Positions 8,597 to 18,126 of a stretch of DNA of 64,000 nt are shown here, piece after piece. The stretch is from JAPOXR01 sp965116115 (GTDB lineage: Bacteria; Pseudomonadota; Alphaproteobacteria; Rhodobacterales; Rhodobacteraceae), in the NCBI GenBank assembly GCA_965116115.1, contig OZ220486.1, positions 1,922,001 to 1,986,000 on the forward strand, read 5' to 3'. Numbering within the stretch: position 1 is the stretch's first letter; every line of letters begins with the position of its first letter. The position numbers and the translations under genes are program-made. The notes beneath the pieces are model-generated. The model saw nothing but the letters and a program-made list of their open reading frames with translations. It did no database searches and was not told where the DNA came from.

Positions 8597-9178
8597 ATGA
8601 AAAATCTGATTGCAGCCGCGATTGCCGCTGTAGCCGCTGCCGGAGCGTCTTTCGCATCTGACCATGGCGATATCCTGGTCATTGAAGTGGCCGGGCAGTC
8701 CAGCGGCCTGGTCGAGATCGAACTGTTTCCTGATGTCGCGCCGAAACATGTGGAAAGAATCAAACAGCTTGCCGTGGCCGGAGAGTATGACGGCGTCGTG
8801 TTCCACCGGGTCATTGAAGGATTCATGGCTCAGACAGGCGATGTCGAATTCGGCGACTGGACCAATTCAGGAGTTGACAGCAGAGTGGGAACGGGCGGTT
8901 CAGCGGAGGCGGACCTGCCGGCCGAGTTTTCGCAGATTCCGTTCACGAAAGGTGTCGTCGGCATGGCCCGGTCCCAAAACCCGGACAGCGCGAATTCCCA
9001 GTTCTTCATCATGTTCGGGGATGCTCCGCACCTGACCGGAAATTACACGGTGGTCGGCAGAGTCATTTCCGGCCAGGACATTGTCGATGCCATTAAGAAA
9101 GGGAATCCGGGCGCGAACGGCATGATTGCCCGAGACCCCGACTATATGGCGCGGGTCGAGGTCAAATCCGGCGGATGA
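8597..9178 (+). CDS. periplasmic peptidyl-prolyl cis-trans isomerase, cyclophilin type
   Basis: A 193-aa cyclophilin that catalyses cis-trans isomerisation of X-Pro bonds. The start at 8597 is chosen because CGGAG lies just upstream and the first 20 residues form a signal peptide ending in SFAS, pointing to periplasmic folding. Core motifs are VVFHRVIEGFMAQTGD (67-82) with the catalytic Arg, and GMARSQNPDSANSQFFI (122-138). The catalytic-site Trp of human cyclophilin A has no obvious match here (GNYTVVGRV), as is common in bacterial forms. It overlaps the next gene by 4 bp. Confidence 0.9.
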   Translation: MKNLIAAAIAAVAAAGASFASDHGDILVIEVAGQSSGLVEIELFPDVAPKHVERIKQLAVAGEYDGVVFHRVIEGFMAQTGDVEFGDWTNSGVDSRVGTGGSAEADLPAEFSQIPFTKGVVGMARSQNPDSANSQFFIMFGDAPHLTGNYTVVGRVISGQDIVDAIKKGNPGANGMIARDPDYMARVEVKSGG

Positions 9179-10197
9179 CGCTGTTGCGCCCGGCAGTCTC
9201 GGCTCAAGCCGTCGCCCGGCTGCGGGAATCCGGACGACGGATCCGGCTGATTGCGGCTGCGGCTGCGGTCGGGACCGCGGCGTACGCCGTCCCGCTCGAT
9301 TGGAAGGCGGAATGGCCGAGGACCGATTTCAGCCGGTTGACGGTCGGGCCGGACGAAATCATCTCCGGCGGGGTTCCGAAAGACGGAATTCCGGCGATTT
9401 CCGATCCGGCGGTTATACTTGCTTCCGAAGAAACGCGCCTCGCCGAACGGGAACCGGTCATCGCCGTGGAATCCGGCGGACAATGGCGCGCTTATCCGAT
9501 CCGCTACCTGCTGTGGCATGAAATCGTGAATGACTGGCTCGGTTCCCGGCCGATTGCGGTGACTTACTGTCCTCTGTGCAATTCAGGCGTCGTGTTTGAC
9601 CGGCGGGTCGGCGGCGAATTGCGCGCATTCGGAGTGACCGGTAAGCTGCGCCATTCTGACATGATCATGTACGACCGGGAAACCGAAAGCTGGTGGCAGC
9701 AGGCTGTCGGTGAAGGAATCGCCGGCGCGCACGCCGGCGATTCACTGACGGCGCTTCCCGCGCTGACGTTGGGATGGGACGAATTCAGGGCGATGGCCGG
9801 CGAGGGGGCTGAGGTTATTGACCAGCCGCGCCGCGGACGGCCGTACGGTTTGAATCCGTACGCGGGCTATGACACGGCGGCGCGGCCATTCCTGTATTTC
9901 GGCGAGGATCCGCCGCATGGAATCCATGCGTTGGCCCGGGTGGTCCGGGTCGGAAACACGGCTTGGCCTCTCGAACGGCTGCGCGAGGAACAAACGATTT
10001 CAGAAAACGGGTATGAATTCGACTGGCGTCCAGGCCAGACCTCGCCGCTGGACACGCGCGAACTGGCTTCAGGGCGTGAAATCGGCAGCGTCCGTGTCAG
10101 GGATGCGAATTCAGGGCAGCTTGTTCCGCATGACATACTGTTCGCGTTTGCCTTCCATGCGTTTTTTCCGGACGGCGAATGGATGCTCGGCGGGTGA
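9175..10197 (+). CDS. DUF3179 domain protein
   Basis: A 340-aa protein of the DUF3179 family. An N-terminal hydrophobic segment (about 23-40) suggests membrane anchoring or export. The family hallmark AVTYCPLCNSGVVFDR, with a CxxC pair at 132-135, is intact, as are WRAYPIRYLLWHEIVND and DMIMYDRETESWWQQ. The role is unknown; the CPLC motif suggests metal or thiol chemistry. The start codon overlaps the cyclophilin stop (ATGA), so the two are co-transcribed. Confidence 0.85.
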   Translation: MTLLRPAVSAQAVARLRESGRRIRLIAAAAAVGTAAYAVPLDWKAEWPRTDFSRLTVGPDEIISGGVPKDGIPAISDPAVILASEETRLAEREPVIAVESGGQWRAYPIRYLLWHEIVNDWLGSRPIAVTYCPLCNSGVVFDRRVGGELRAFGVTGKLRHSDMIMYDRETESWWQQAVGEGIAGAHAGDSLTALPALTLGWDEFRAMAGEGAEVIDQPRRGRPYGLNPYAGYDTAARPFLYFGEDPPHGIHALARVVRVGNTAWPLERLREEQTISENGYEFDWRPGQTSPLDTRELASGREIGSVRVRDANSGQLVPHDILFAFAFHAFFPDGEWMLGG

Positions 10198-10218
10198 CGG
10201 CTCCGCTCGGTTCCGCGC

Positions 10219-11472
10219 TCAGCCGCTGAGACGGATGGAGGCGTGGCGTTTGCGGCCCGCCGAGAGCACAGCCGGACGTTCCAGATCGGCGGCGTTCAGC
10301 ACGGAAGATGTGTCGGTGACCGGTTCGCCATTGATCTTCACCCCGCCGCCCGCGATCAGCCGCCGAGCCGCCTTCCCGGATTCGGCGAGTCCAGACCGCA
10401 CCAGAACCTGAATGACGGTCAGGCCGCCGGCCAGCTCGTTTCGGGTGAGGGTCAGTTCCGGTATGCCGGATCCGGTTTCTCCCCGGCTGAACAGAGCTTC
10501 CGCCGTGCGCCTTGACTCCCGGGCAGCTTCCGCGCCGTGTGCGAGTTCGGTCGCCTTGTCAGCCAAAACCGCCTTGGCTTCATTGATTCCCGCGTCTCCC
10601 GGCTGACCGAGCCGCCGGCATTCGGCGACATCCAGCTCTGTGAAAAGCGCAAGAAACCGTCCCACATCAGCATCATCGGTGTTGCGCCAGAACTGCCAGA
10701 ATTCATAGGGCGACAGCAGATCGGAATTCAGCCAGACCGCGCCGTCCGCTGTCTTTCCCATTTTGGCGCCGCTTGCCGTGGTCAGGAGCGGCGATGTCAA
10801 TCCGTAGACGCTGCCGGTTTCCACCCGGCGGACAAGGTCGACGCCGTTGACGATGTTGCCCCACTGGTCGGAGCCGCCCATCTGCAGCCGGCAGCCCAGT
10901 TGCCGGTGCAGCACGAGGAAGTCATAGGACTGAAGAATCATATAGTTGAACTCCAGGAACGACAGCGACTGTTCGCGCTCAAGCCTGGACTTAACGGATT
11001 CGTAGGCTAGCATGCGGTTGACTGAGAAATGACGTCCGATTTCACGCAGAAAAGTCAGATAGTTCAAGTCATCGAGCCATGCGGCATTGTTAAGCATGAC
11101 GGCATCAGCCGGTCCGTCTCCGAAATTCAGATAGCGCTCGAATACCGTGCGGATCCGCGCGATATTCCCATTGATTTTCTCCTCTGACAGCAGCGGCCGT
11201 TCACTGGCCCTGAATGACGGATCGCCGACCTTGGTCGTGCCTCCGCCCATGAGCACGACCGGTTTGTGCCCTGTCCGCTGCAGCCAGCGCAGCATCATGA
11301 TCTGTATCAGGCTTCCGACATGCAGAGACTGCGCCGTTGCGTCAAATCCGATATATGCCGTCAGATTCCCCTTAAGGAGAGCGTCGTCCAGACCTCGGAA
11401 ATCGGTGCAGTCGTCAATGAATCCCCGCGATTGCATCACCCGCAGGAATCTGGAATTAGGTTGGAATGTCAT
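10219..11472 (-). CDS. tyrS: tyrosyl-tRNA synthetase
   Basis: A 417-aa class I aminoacyl-tRNA synthetase that charges tRNA-Tyr. The HIGH-type motif is HVGS (51-54), preceded by AYIGFDATAQSL. The KMSKS-type motif is KMGKT (237-241). The tyrosine-binding segment is LQMGGSDQWGNIVNG, and a C-terminal S4 RNA-binding domain (about 350-417) ends in KRHASIRL. Length is standard. It is convergent with the DUF3179 gene (21 bp apart) and divergent from anmK, sharing a short promoter region with it. Confidence 0.97.
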   Translation of the reverse strand: MTFQPNSRFLRVMQSRGFIDDCTDFRGLDDALLKGNLTAYIGFDATAQSLHVGSLIQIMMLRWLQRTGHKPVVLMGGGTTKVGDPSFRASERPLLSEEKINGNIARIRTVFERYLNFGDGPADAVMLNNAAWLDDLNYLTFLREIGRHFSVNRMLAYESVKSRLEREQSLSFLEFNYMILQSYDFLVLHRQLGCRLQMGGSDQWGNIVNGVDLVRRVETGSVYGLTSPLLTTASGAKMGKTADGAVWLNSDLLSPYEFWQFWRNTDDADVGRFLALFTELDVAECRRLGQPGDAGINEAKAVLADKATELAHGAEAARESRRTAEALFSRGETGSGIPELTLTRNELAGGLTVIQVLVRSGLAESGKAARRLIAGGGVKINGEPVTDTSSVLNAADLERPAVLSAGRKRHASIRLSG

Positions 11473-11536
11473 CGCCGTCCGTTTCTACGGATAAAGGAAT
11501 TGACCTTAAACAAACATCCGCTGAATGGGAATCGAC

Positions 11537-12625
11537 ATGAGCGCATATCCGGCGTGGACCATCGGCTGCATGTCCGGCACGTCTGCGGACGGCGTGGACG
11601 CGGCAGCGATTCGGACGGACGGAGTCGGTCTGCAGGAATTCGGTCAAACTGAATTCCGCCCCTATGCTGAAGATGAAAGAGGCGTGATTCGGGCCGCATT
11701 CGGTGACTGGGCGGGCACGCCGGCCGCGCAAGCCGCGGACGCGGTCGTTACGCGGGCGCATCTTGAAGTGATTCAGAGGTTCGACTTTGACGCCGTCATC
11801 GGTTTCCACGGCCAGACCCTGGCTCACGATCCCGGCCGCGGCAAAACCCACCAGACTGGATCGGCTGCGGGCTTGGCAAAGAAACTGGGGCGGACAGTGG
11901 TCGGTGATTTCCGCGCGGCGGACATGAAAGCAGGCGGTGAGGGAGCGCCGCTGGCGCCGTTTTACCACTTTGCCTTGGCACGGCATCTGCGGATGCGGAA
12001 GCCGGCGCTGTTCCTCAATCTCGGCGGAGTGGCCAATCTGAGCTGGGTAGATCCCCGGATCGCGGTTCCTGAGTCCGCGGAAGCTCTGATCGCGTTTGAC
12101 ACCGGGCCCGCGAACGGCCCGATCGATGATTTGGTGTCGGAACGACTGGGCCGGACGCATGACAGGAACGGGGAATTGGCCGACAAGGGCAATGTCTGCG
12201 GGAAAATACTGGAGCGGTTTCTCCGGGATCCGTATTTTGACCGGGCGCCGCCCAAATCGCTGGACAGGGATCATTTCCGAACGCTGGTCCGGCAGGTAAG
12301 GGAACTGGACACGGCGGACGGTGCCGCCACGCTTGCGGCCTGCGTCGCTCACTCCGTCGCCGCTGGGCTGAGGCATCTGCCGGAGACGCCGCCGCTGGCC
12401 GTGGTCTGCGGCGGTGGCCGGAAAAACCCGGCGTTGATGAGAATGCTGAAGGAAATCCTTCCGGCCGAGGTTGCGGGCGTGGATGCATTCGGCATTAACG
12501 GAGACATGCTGGAAGCCCAGGCGTTCGGCTATCTGGCGGTCCGGGCGCTGCGGAATCTGCCGTTGTCATCGCCGTCGACGACAGGATGCCGCCGCCCGGT
12601 TTCCGGGGGGCGGATTTACCGCTGA
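11537..12625 (+). CDS. anmK: anhydro-N-acetylmuramic acid kinase
   Basis: A 362-aa sugar kinase that hydrolyses and phosphorylates 1,6-anhydro-MurNAc to MurNAc-6-phosphate in peptidoglycan recycling. The signature is GCMSGTSADGVDAA (10-23). Other family segments are DFRAADMKAGGEGAPLAP, NLGGVANLSW, FDTGPANGPIDD and VVCGGGRKNPALM. The start at 11537 is preferred over 11525 because GGGAA lies 6 nt upstream. It is divergent from tyrS, an arrangement common in alphaproteobacteria, and ends 21 bp from the convergent eno. Confidence 0.95.
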   Translation: MSAYPAWTIGCMSGTSADGVDAAAIRTDGVGLQEFGQTEFRPYAEDERGVIRAAFGDWAGTPAAQAADAVVTRAHLEVIQRFDFDAVIGFHGQTLAHDPGRGKTHQTGSAAGLAKKLGRTVVGDFRAADMKAGGEGAPLAPFYHFALARHLRMRKPALFLNLGGVANLSWVDPRIAVPESAEALIAFDTGPANGPIDDLVSERLGRTHDRNGELADKGNVCGKILERFLRDPYFDRAPPKSLDRDHFRTLVRQVRELDTADGAATLAACVAHSVAAGLRHLPETPPLAVVCGGGRKNPALMRMLKEILPAEVAGVDAFGINGDMLEAQAFGYLAVRALRNLPLSSPSTTGCRRPVSGGRIYR

Positions 12626-12646
12626 CACCGGAACCGCGCGGCCGAT

Positions 12647-13933
12647 TCAGCTCCTTCCGGAAATGGACGCGAACGGTTCCGGGAAAACGGCCTGGCTTCC
12701 CAATTCTTCCTCAATCCTCAGCAGCCGGTTGTATTTCGCGGTTCTGTCGGAGCGTGACAAAGATCCGGTCTTGATCTGTCCGCAGTCAGCGGCGACGGCG
12801 AGATCAGCGATGGTCGTGTCTTCTGTCTCTCCCGAACGGTGGGAAACGATCGATTTGAATCCCGCGGCGCCGGCGGCGTTCACCGCATCAAAAGTCTCGG
12901 TCAGCGTGCCGATCTGATTCAGTTTGATCAGAATCGCGGTTCCGCATCCTTCAGCGATGCCTCTCCTCAGCCGTTCAGGGTTGGTCACGAACAAATCGTC
13001 GCCGACCAGCTGGCAGCGGCCGCCCACGGCCTGCGTCAGGGCTTTCCAGCCGTCCCAGTCGTCTTCGGCGCAGCCGTCCTCAATGGACACGATGCGGAAT
13101 TTCGAGAGCAGATCTTCGAGGAATCTGATGTTTTCATCTCTTGAGCGGATTCGGCCTTCGCCGCGGAAATTATAGCGGCCGTTTTCGAAATACTCGGTCG
13201 AGGCGCAGTCCAGCGCATAGAAAAAATGCTCGTCCGGCTTGTAGCCGGCGGCGTTTACGGACTGGTCCAGCAGATGAAGAGCGGCTTCGGTCGATTTGAT
13301 CTCAGGCGCGAATCCGCCTTCGTCTCCCACCGCAGTGGACAATCCCTGTTCGGCAAGGCGCGATTTCAGCTTCTGAAAGACCTCCGCTCCCATGCGCAGC
13401 GCTTCGGAAAAAGACTCCGCCCCGGCGGGAACGATCATGAATTCCTGAATGTCCAGATTGTTGTCCGCATGCGCTCCGCCGTTGATCACATTCATCATCG
13501 GAACTGGGAGCGTGCGCGAGAAAACGCCGCCGATATAGCGGTACAATGGAAGTCTCTTGGAATCAGCCGCGGCTTTGGCGACAGCGAGAGACACGCCCAA
13601 TATCGCGTTGGCGCCGAGTCTGGATTTGTTTTCGCTCCCGTCCAGCTCAACCATGCGGGTGTCAACGGCTTGCTGATCGACGGCGGACATGCCTTTAAGG
13701 GCTGGGGCGATTTCTTCTTCAACCGATCTAAGAGCCTTGGTGACGCCTTTTCCTCCGAATCTGGCCGGATCTCCGTCCCGAAGTTCAATGGCTTCATGCG
13801 CGCCGGTTGACGCGCCGGATGGAACCGCGGCCGAGCCGGCCGAGCCGTCTTCAAGATGGACTTCGGCTTCAACGGTCGGGGTGCCGCGGCTGTCAAGTAT
13901 TTGCCGCGCCTTTATCGAATGGATCGTGCTCAT
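12647..13933 (-). CDS. eno: enolase
   Basis: A 428-aa enolase that interconverts 2-phosphoglycerate and phosphoenolpyruvate in glycolysis. Visible motifs include QILDSRGTPTVEAEV, SGASTGAHEA, the GDEGGFAPE loop, the Mg2+ ligands in VSIEDGCAEDDWDGW and VGDDLFVTN, ILIKLNQIGTLTET with the catalytic Lys, and SHRSGETEDT. Its ATG overlaps the stop of the upstream fur gene (ATGA at 13930-13933), so it is translated from the fur transcript or an internal promoter. The fur-eno coupling is unusual. Confidence 0.97.
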   Translation of the reverse strand: MSTIHSIKARQILDSRGTPTVEAEVHLEDGSAGSAAVPSGASTGAHEAIELRDGDPARFGGKGVTKALRSVEEEIAPALKGMSAVDQQAVDTRMVELDGSENKSRLGANAILGVSLAVAKAAADSKRLPLYRYIGGVFSRTLPVPMMNVINGGAHADNNLDIQEFMIVPAGAESFSEALRMGAEVFQKLKSRLAEQGLSTAVGDEGGFAPEIKSTEAALHLLDQSVNAAGYKPDEHFFYALDCASTEYFENGRYNFRGEGRIRSRDENIRFLEDLLSKFRIVSIEDGCAEDDWDGWKALTQAVGGRCQLVGDDLFVTNPERLRRGIAEGCGTAILIKLNQIGTLTETFDAVNAAGAAGFKSIVSHRSGETEDTTIADLAVAADCGQIKTGSLSRSDRTAKYNRLLRIEEELGSQAVFPEPFASISGRS

Positions 13934-14358
13934 GATTTTGATTCTCGTTCCGGATTGGAGGGGACGCCGTAAAGTTCCATGCGATGGCCGCGCAGTTCAA
14001 ACCCCAGCCGGCGGGCGATGCGCAGCTGAAGAGCTTCAATTTCCTTGTCGAAAAACTCGATCACGCGGCCGGAACTGATGTCTATCAAGTGATCATGGTG
14101 TTCGCGCTCGGCATCTTCGTAGCGGGCAAGGCCGTCGCCGAAATCGTGTTTCTCAATGAGTCCGACTTCTTCAAGAAGTTTGACGGTGCGGTACACGGTG
14201 GCGATCGAAAGCTGCGGATCCAGTTCCAGCGCCCGTTCATGAAGTTCCACGACGTTCGGATGATCTGACGAATTCTCAAGCACCTGAACCACGGCGCGGC
14301 GCTGGCCGGTCAAGCGGATGCCCACAGATTCGCAACGGTCTAGCAGTGCTTGAGTCAT
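13930..14358 (-). CDS. fur: ferric uptake regulator family repressor
   Basis: A 142-aa Fur-family metalloregulator. The start at 14358 (MTQALLDRCES) gives the normal Fur length; an upstream in-frame extension to 14481 is unlikely. The winged-helix recognition segment is SIATVYRTVKLLEEVG (51-66). The metal-binding motif EHHDHLIDI lies at 86-94. No C-terminal CxxC zinc motif is present, as in alphaproteobacterial Fur/Mur. It may regulate iron or manganese genes, including the iron-binding protein at 18127, though that operator looks more RirA-like. It overlaps eno by 4 bp. Confidence 0.92.
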   Translation of the reverse strand: MTQALLDRCESVGIRLTGQRRAVVQVLENSSDHPNVVELHERALELDPQLSIATVYRTVKLLEEVGLIEKHDFGDGLARYEDAEREHHDHLIDISSGRVIEFFDKEIEALQLRIARRLGFELRGHRMELYGVPSNPERESKS

Positions 14359-14493
14359 GACTGACTTTATTCCGCCGGACACCGGGTTGAAACCCGAATT
14401 GTCACGCAGCGGAAACGTGTTCCGGTCATCAGGCAAGGCGCGGTCTTTGATCAGCCGTTGCCGACCGCGGCGCATGTGCATATTGCACGCCGG

Positions 14494-15390
14494 ATGGAAA
14501 CGCGGAAAGACATGGATGCCGCGGGCGCGGGCAGGCTGATTTTGCTCTCGATGCTGCTCGGCCTAAACCAAGTCGCCATAAAATTCACGAATGAAGGCCT
14601 TCAGCCGATCTTTTGGGCCGGTCTGCGTTCGCTCCTGTCAGCCGGTTGCCTCGTTCTCTGGCTGAAATTTCAAGGAAGGCCCGTTTGTTTCGCGAAGAGC
14701 GCGTTCGCGGCGGGTACCTGCGCCGGCCTGGCGTTCTCGCTTGAGTTCCTGGCGCTTTTCGTCGCATTGGATCTGACCACTGTGGTCCGCACCTCGGTGA
14801 TTTTATATTCAATGCCGGTATGGCTGGCGGCCGCGGCGCATTTTTTGATTCCCGGCGAACGGTTGACCCCGGCAAAGACCGCAGGACTTGGACTGGCGAT
14901 GACCGGCGTCGCAGTCGCGATGTTCGGTCCGGGCAAATCAGAATCGGACGCCTCCTTTATCGGAGACCTCTGCGCGCTTGCAGCCGCAATGGCCTGGGCC
15001 TGCATTCCTCTGTGCGCCAGACTGACGAATTTCAGTCGGGTCGAACCGGAAATGCAGTTGATGTGGATGGTTACCGTGTCCGCGCCCGCGCTGTGCGCGG
15101 CTTCACTGTTTTTCGGCCCGCTGATCAGAGACATTCAGTTGATCCATTTGCCGGCGTTCCTGTTTCAGGCCGCTGTGGTGGTGACGGGCGGCTTTATGCT
15201 CTGGCTGCACATGCTGCGCACCTATCCGGCAAGCAGCGTGGCGAGTTTCAGCTTTCTGGCCCCGGTCTTCGGCGTGTTTTTCGGCTGGCTGCTGCTGGAT
15301 GAGACCGTCGGTCCGGAACTGCTGGCGGCCCTCGCACTGGTGTCGACGGGAATCGTGCTGATCAACAGGCCTGACCGCGGGAAAGCGTGA
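14494..15390 (+). CDS. EamA/DMT-family transporter
   Basis: About 298 aa with ten hydrophobic helices in two EamA repeats. The first begins MLLGLNQVAIKFTNEGLQP with FWAGLRSLLSAG. The second ends SFLAPVFGVFFGWLLLDE. It is an inner-membrane drug/metabolite-type exporter; the substrate cannot be told. Starts at 14458, 14494 and 14512 are possible. 14494 or 14512 fit the family N-terminus best, and only a weak GGAAAG precedes 14512. It is divergent from fur, sharing its promoter region. Confidence 0.85.
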   Translation: METRKDMDAAGAGRLILLSMLLGLNQVAIKFTNEGLQPIFWAGLRSLLSAGCLVLWLKFQGRPVCFAKSAFAAGTCAGLAFSLEFLALFVALDLTTVVRTSVILYSMPVWLAAAAHFLIPGERLTPAKTAGLGLAMTGVAVAMFGPGKSESDASFIGDLCALAAAMAWACIPLCARLTNFSRVEPEMQLMWMVTVSAPALCAASLFFGPLIRDIQLIHLPAFLFQAAVVVTGGFMLWLHMLRTYPASSVASFSFLAPVFGVFFGWLLLDETVGPELLAALALVSTGIVLINRPDRGKA

Positions 15391-15570
15391 AGCGATGTCC
15401 CGTCGGCTGAAGCCGTTCTGAAAGTTCCCGGTTTCAGCGGATACGCCGGGCGGCATGGCGGCCGTCCGGGTAATTCAATGATTGTCCAGGCCGCGGCCGC
15501 TTGCGTGGACCTGAGCGGGCGCGTGAACCGCAGCCAGCCGGCGCCGACGGTTGGCTGTCTGCTCACGCGG

Positions 15571-17067
15571 TCATGTGCCGCAGAAGGTGACGGCGACACG
15601 TTCACTGACGAGCGGCGGTTTCTGAAACTCCCGGAAATCCGGGTCCTCCTCGAACGGCCTTTGCACAGCGGCAAACAGGCGGTGAAAATGCGCAAAGTCA
15701 TCCCGCAGCGCTGACTGGATGGCTTTTTCAATCTGATGATTGCGCGGAATCACTGCCGGATTGACAGTCCGCATCAAGGCCGCGCAGTCCGGCAGCGCCG
15801 CCTTTCCGCTGCGCAGCCGCGCCTGCCATTCAGCTGTCCATTTTCTGATTTCTTCATTATTTCCGAACAATGCGAAAAATTTGTCGGCAGCCGGCTGATC
15901 GCCGATGCAGCCGGACAGCAGCCGGAAAGCCAGTGTGAAGTCAGCCTGCCGGCCTTCCAGTATGAGCAGCAGACGGGTGGACAGATCAAGGTCGCCGTCT
16001 CCGGGATCCCGGATCCCGATTTTGGCGCACAGCCCGCGCTCCCAGTGGGACCGGTAATGGTCGGGGAACGCATTGACGGCATCCGCAGCGAGCTTCACGG
16101 CTTCGTCTCTGTCAGAATGAATCAACGGCAGCAGGGCATTCGCGAACTGCGCCAGATTCCAGCAGGCTGCGGTTGGCTGGCGTCCGAAGGCGTAGCGTCC
16201 GCCGTGATCAATTGAACTGAACACTTTGTCTGATCTGAACTCGTCCAGAAAAGCGCACGGACCGAAATCTATCGTTTCGCAGGCGACGGACATATTGTCC
16301 GTGTTCATCACTCCATGAACGAAACCCGCGTTCATCCACTTGGCAACCAGCTGCGCCTGACCGTCCACTGCCGCGTGCAGAAACTCCAAGGCAGGATTTT
16401 CGGCGTCCCTCAGGCGCGGATGCAGGCGATTGACGGAATAACCCAGCAGCAGATCAAGCGCTTCGGTGTCGTGCCGGGCATAAAAATACTGAAATGTTCC
16501 GACGCGGACATGACATTTGGCGACCCGCGTGAGAACCGCGCCCGGCAGTGCGGATTCACGGCGGACACACTCGCCCGTCAATACGGCGCAAAGTGAGCGC
16601 GTCGTCGGAATGCCGAGCGCATGCATGGCTTCGCTGACCAGATACTCGCGCAGAACAGGCCCGATCCACGCCCTGCCATCGCCGCCCCGCGAGAACACAG
16701 TCGGCCCGGACCCTTTCAACTGAATGTCACGCCGCTGCCCGGCGGGGTCGACGGCCTCTCCAAGCAGATGGGCGCGGCCGTCACCCAGCCGCGGCACCCA
16801 ATTCCCGAACTGATGCCCCGCGTATGCCATGGACAGCGGCCGGGCGCCCGGCGGAATCCGGTTTCCCGAAAAAATGTCCGTGAATTCCCCGGAGTCCAGA
16901 CGCTCAGGATCAATCCCGAGTTCACCTGCCAGTGAATGGTTGACCGCAACCAGCCGGGGTTTTCTGACCGGAACCGGAAACTCCCGGGAATAGAACCGTT
17001 CAGGCAGGGCGGCGAAGCTGTTGCGGAACCGGAGCAGAGGCGCAGCCGGGTCGGCCGCCGATATCAT
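15571..17067 (-). CDS. selO: protein adenylyltransferase SelO (YdiU/UPF0061)
   Basis: A 498-aa pseudokinase-fold AMPylase that transfers AMP to Ser/Thr/Tyr of target proteins, linked to redox stress. The family core YAGHQFGNWVPRLGDGRA lies at 82-99, followed by DIQLKGSGPTVFSRGGDGRA, NTDNMSVACETIDFGPCAF and the DxG-type metal motif within it. The C-terminus ends FCGT, with Cys third from the end where eukaryotic SelO has selenocysteine. Its ATG overlaps the stop of the upstream nucleoside hydrolase gene, so they form a two-gene operon. Confidence 0.95.
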   Translation of the reverse strand: MISAADPAAPLLRFRNSFAALPERFYSREFPVPVRKPRLVAVNHSLAGELGIDPERLDSGEFTDIFSGNRIPPGARPLSMAYAGHQFGNWVPRLGDGRAHLLGEAVDPAGQRRDIQLKGSGPTVFSRGGDGRAWIGPVLREYLVSEAMHALGIPTTRSLCAVLTGECVRRESALPGAVLTRVAKCHVRVGTFQYFYARHDTEALDLLLGYSVNRLHPRLRDAENPALEFLHAAVDGQAQLVAKWMNAGFVHGVMNTDNMSVACETIDFGPCAFLDEFRSDKVFSSIDHGGRYAFGRQPTAACWNLAQFANALLPLIHSDRDEAVKLAADAVNAFPDHYRSHWERGLCAKIGIRDPGDGDLDLSTRLLLILEGRQADFTLAFRLLSGCIGDQPAADKFFALFGNNEEIRKWTAEWQARLRSGKAALPDCAALMRTVNPAVIPRNHQIEKAIQSALRDDFAHFHRLFAAVQRPFEEDPDFREFQKPPLVSERVAVTFCGT

Positions 17068-18005
17068 AACTTTGCAATCTGTTGCGACAGCAGCCTGAAA
17101 TATCCGTCGGCATCAATGTCATTCATGAACATCGCATTGACCGGACGGTCGGTGATATGCCACCAGTCTGAAACGGTCATTCCCATTGTCAGTTCGGACC
17201 GGGTTTCAATTGAGACATTGATGTTTTTTCCGGAAAACAGATCCGGCTTCAACAGATAGGCGATGACGCAGGGGTCATGCAGGGGAGCCCCGCCTTTGCC
17301 GTATTTTCTGATATCAAAACGTTCATAAAACGACATGAGCTCAGCGGCTGCCCTGCCGGCACGGTTTCCGATTGAACGGAACGTTTCAACCCGCGCGGGC
17401 GATGCGATCGCCTTGTGCGTCACATCCAAGGGCATCACAGTGATCGGAACACCGCTCTTGAACACCGCATCCGCGGCATGGGGATCCACGAAGATGTTGA
17501 ATTCCGCCGCGGGCGTTACGTTCCCGCGCGCGAAATTCGCGCCGCCCATAAGAACGATTTCCTGAATTTTCGGAACAATCTCCGGGTCGCGCTCCATTGC
17601 GGCGGCGATGTTGGTCAGCGGGCCGAGAGGGCACAGAGTGACGGTTTTTTCCGGGCAGCTCCGCAATGACCGGACAATGAAATCCACGGCATGGGATTCC
17701 TGAAGCGGCATTTTCGGTTCCGGCAGAACAGGCCCGTCGAGTCCCGTTTTTCCGTGGATCTCTTCCGCAGTCGTCAAAGGGCGTCTGAGCGGTCTGTCGC
17801 ATCCGGCGAAGACTTTGACATCCGGCCGTCCCGCCAGTTCGCAGATTTTTCTCGCGTTTATCTCCGTCAGGCGGAGGGGCACGTTCCCGGCGACTGCCGT
17901 GATGCCCATGACATCAAGTTCAGAACTGGCCAGCGCGGCAAGGATGGCAACCGCATCATCCTGGCCGGGATCAGTGTCGATTATGATTTTCCGGGCAACC
18001 GCCAT
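17064..18005 (-). CDS. nucleoside hydrolase (inosine/uridine-preferring family)
   Basis: A 313-aa N-ribohydrolase that splits nucleosides to base and ribose for salvage. The calcium-binding DTDPGQDDA motif (10-18) is complete. Further family segments are ITAVAGNVPL, KVFAGCDRPL, VTLCPLGPLTNIAAAM, IVLMGGANFARGNVTPAAEFNIFVDP, and a late Asp in APLHDPCVIAYL. Base preference cannot be assigned. It is first gene of an operon with selO, separated from the upstream iron-binding protein gene by a terminator-like hairpin. Confidence 0.93.
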   Translation of the reverse strand: MAVARKIIIDTDPGQDDAVAILAALASSELDVMGITAVAGNVPLRLTEINARKICELAGRPDVKVFAGCDRPLRRPLTTAEEIHGKTGLDGPVLPEPKMPLQESHAVDFIVRSLRSCPEKTVTLCPLGPLTNIAAAMERDPEIVPKIQEIVLMGGANFARGNVTPAAEFNIFVDPHAADAVFKSGVPITVMPLDVTHKAIASPARVETFRSIGNRAGRAAAELMSFYERFDIRKYGKGGAPLHDPCVIAYLLKPDLFSGKNINVSIETRSELTMGMTVSDWWHITDRPVNAMFMNDIDADGYFRLLSQQIAKL

Positions 18006-18017
18006 GACGTGTCTCCC

Positions 18018-18068
18018 AAAAAAACCGCCGCCGCCCGCATCCGCTTCGATTCATCAGCAGGCGGCGGT
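18018..18068 (-). terminator. rho-independent terminator of the iron-binding protein gene
   Basis: On the minus strand a 9-bp stem, ACCGCCGCC with GGCGGCGGT (18060-18068 and 18024-18032), is followed directly by a run of T (18018-18023). It lies 59 bp after the iron-binding protein gene and just before the nucleoside hydrolase start. The loop is long (27 nt). Confidence 0.55.
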
Positions 18069-18126
18069 ATCTTTAATTCACCTGCAGTCTTGAGTCATGC
18101 GCTGTTTTTCCTCCGGAACTTTCCTG

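Noticed and set aside
9175..9300. An independent start for DUF3179 further downstream
   Set aside because: The ATGA overlap with the cyclophilin gene and the hydrophobic N-terminus support the 9175 start.
11456..12376. 306-aa minus-strand ORF
   Set aside because: It is antisense to anmK, which has all the family motifs.
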